A stretch of DNA of 5,870 nucleotides, taken from the NCBI GenBank assembly GCA_019347795.1, contig JAHWKS010000406.1, positions 1 through 5,870 of the forward strand, written 5' to 3'. The stretch's first letter is position 1. Each line of letters opens with the position of its first letter. This document shows, piece after piece, positions 5,083-5,870 of this stretch. The DNA comes from Planctomycetota bacterium (GTDB lineage Bacteria; Planctomycetota; Planctomycetia; Pirellulales; Pirellulaceae). The position numbers were made by a program, and so were the translations under genes. The notes beneath the pieces are model-generated. The model made no database searches, was not told the DNA's origin, and saw only the letters and a program-made list of their open reading frames with translations.

Positions 5083-5870
5083 ATGGCAGGTTCAGAATCC
5101 CCGATCTTTTACTCGCCGGGCGCCGACGCGGAGATGGAGCAGGCCGCTGCGAAGGCCCGCCAGACATTTCGCTTTTTCTGGCGCGAGATGGCATGGGAGC
5201 AACGCCGCATTATTCCCGGTTTGGAGCTCGCTGCCGTGAAGGCGTCCTTCTCCGATCCGCCTGAGATTCGAGCCAAGAACCCCGAGGGTTTGGAGGTCGA
5301 GCACATGTGGCTGTTGGAAGTCGACTTCGACGGCCGGAAGGTTCAGGGAACGCTCATCAATTCTCCCCATTCGCTCAAGTCCGTCCAAGAGGGAGACCGC
5401 GTCACCATTACCGGCAAGCAGATCTTTGATTGGATGTACGTGATTGCCGGAGACGTCTACGGCGGTTTTACGGTCGACGTGCTGCGTTCGCGGATGGGAA
5501 CGGGGGAACGGAAGCAGCACGACCAGGCCTGGGGATTTGACTTCGGCGAGGCCGGCATCGTGAATCTCGTTCCGCCGGACTACGTCGGAGAGGCTTCGCC
5601 CAAACGCAAAGGCTTCTTGTCTCGCTTCAGTTCTGCGAAACCGGCGCCGCAAGACTACGCCAAGGTCGCCGCAACGGAGCATCCGATGTCGGTCAACATG
5701 CGCGAGTCGCTCGATCAGACGTTGAGCCAAAATCCCGCCCTCCTTCATGAAGCGGATGATCGCGGCTACACCTTCTTGCATCAACTGTCGCTGGCCGGTT
5801 CGTGGGACGGCGTCGATGTTTGTCTGAAGCATGGCGCCGATCCCAACAAGGCCGCTCCGAACGGGATGAC
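5083..5870 (+). CDS. DUF2314-ankyrin repeat fusion protein (3' end beyond window)
   Basis: The frame from ATG 5083 stays open to the window edge, giving 262 residues with no stop. Residues about 16-140 form a DUF2314 (YegJ-like) domain: AKARQTFRFFWRE (23-35), VEHMWLLEVDFDG (72-84), GTLINSP (89-95), EGDRVTITGKQIFDWMYVI (103-121) and YGGFTVDVLRSRMG (126-139). A Pro/Lys-rich linker with KRKGFLSRF follows at about 174-182. From about residue 205 an ankyrin unit begins; DDRGYTFLH (225-233), a GVDVCLKHGADPN stretch (243-255) and NGMT match the canonical G-T-P-L-H and G-A-D-x-N positions. DUF2314 proteins are thought to be cytoplasmic and have no known reaction; ankyrin repeats bind proteins. The start has AGG about seven bases upstream; an in-frame ATG at 5044 would add 13 residues. 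An antisense open frame over 5092-5832 is a shadow of this gene. Confidence 0.88.
   Translation, partial: MAGSESPIFYSPGADAEMEQAAAKARQTFRFFWREMAWEQRRIIPGLELAAVKASFSDPPEIRAKNPEGLEVEHMWLLEVDFDGRKVQGTLINSPHSLKSVQEGDRVTITGKQIFDWMYVIAGDVYGGFTVDVLRSRMGTGERKQHDQAWGFDFGEAGIVNLVPPDYVGEASPKRKGFLSRFSSAKPAPQDYAKVAATEHPMSVNMRESLDQTLSQNPALLHEADDRGYTFLHQLSLAGSWDGVDVCLKHGADPNKAAPNGM

Noticed and set aside
5092..5832. Long minus-strand open frame (246 codons) opposite the DUF2314 gene
   Set aside because: It has no recognisable motif and lies antisense to a frame with clear DUF2314 and ankyrin signatures; it is a shadow produced by GC-rich codon structure.
1..5870. Possible new defence, mobile or biosynthetic system spanning the window
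   Set aside because: The genes are on alternating strands with unrelated families, and there is no nuclease, integrase, toxin-antitoxin pair or biosynthetic core enzyme set. The content looks like ordinary chromosomal genes plus small repeats.

Overview
The window is GC-rich bacterial DNA. It most likely comes from a planctomycete (Planctomycetota, Pirellulales-like). This is an inference from three things: a secreted DUF1080 protein, a family that is greatly expanded in that phylum; an intergenic repeat of the CTCGCTGACGCTTC type, which I recall as very common in planctomycete genomes; and two small conserved-looking hypothetical proteins. No rRNA, tRNA, CRISPR array, transposase or phage gene is visible. 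This looks like ordinary chromosomal housekeeping and accessory territory, and I do not see a convincing new multi-gene system.

Layout, left to right. (1) 1-1085, plus: the C-terminal part of a hydantoinase A/5-oxoprolinase subunit, cut by the window edge and ending without a HyuB domain. (2) 1200-1466, plus: an 88-residue hypothetical protein. (3) 1522-1695, minus: a 57-residue, strongly basic, probably disordered protein behind a textbook Shine-Dalgarno sequence; it converges on gene 2 across a 55-base gap holding a strong hairpin. (4) 1831-3447, plus: a complete FAD-dependent aromatic-ring-hydroxylase-type monooxygenase, divergent from gene 3. (5) 3455-3538: a long imperfect palindrome with 32-base arms, just after the monooxygenase stop. 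(6) 3567-3680, minus: a 37-residue remnant of a DinB-family protein. (7) 3700-4413, minus: a secreted DUF1080 (3-keto-disaccharide hydrolase-like) protein. (8) 4521-4550: a dispersed-type repeat that also supplies the stop codon of the next gene. (9) 4548-4946, minus: a DUF1992 (DnaJ-C28 conserved domain) protein. (10) 5083-5870, plus: the start of a DUF2314-ankyrin fusion protein, open at the right edge.

The genes do not form one pathway. Strand changes between 2/3, 3/4, 4/6 and 9/10 suggest mostly independent transcription units. The DUF1080 gene and the DinB remnant lie head-to-tail 19 bases apart and could share a transcript. No stretch longer than 300 bases lacks a gene. The gaps (1086-1199, 1467-1521, 1696-1830, 3448-3566, 4414-4547, 4947-5082) hold the hairpins and repeats listed, and no promoter I could defend.
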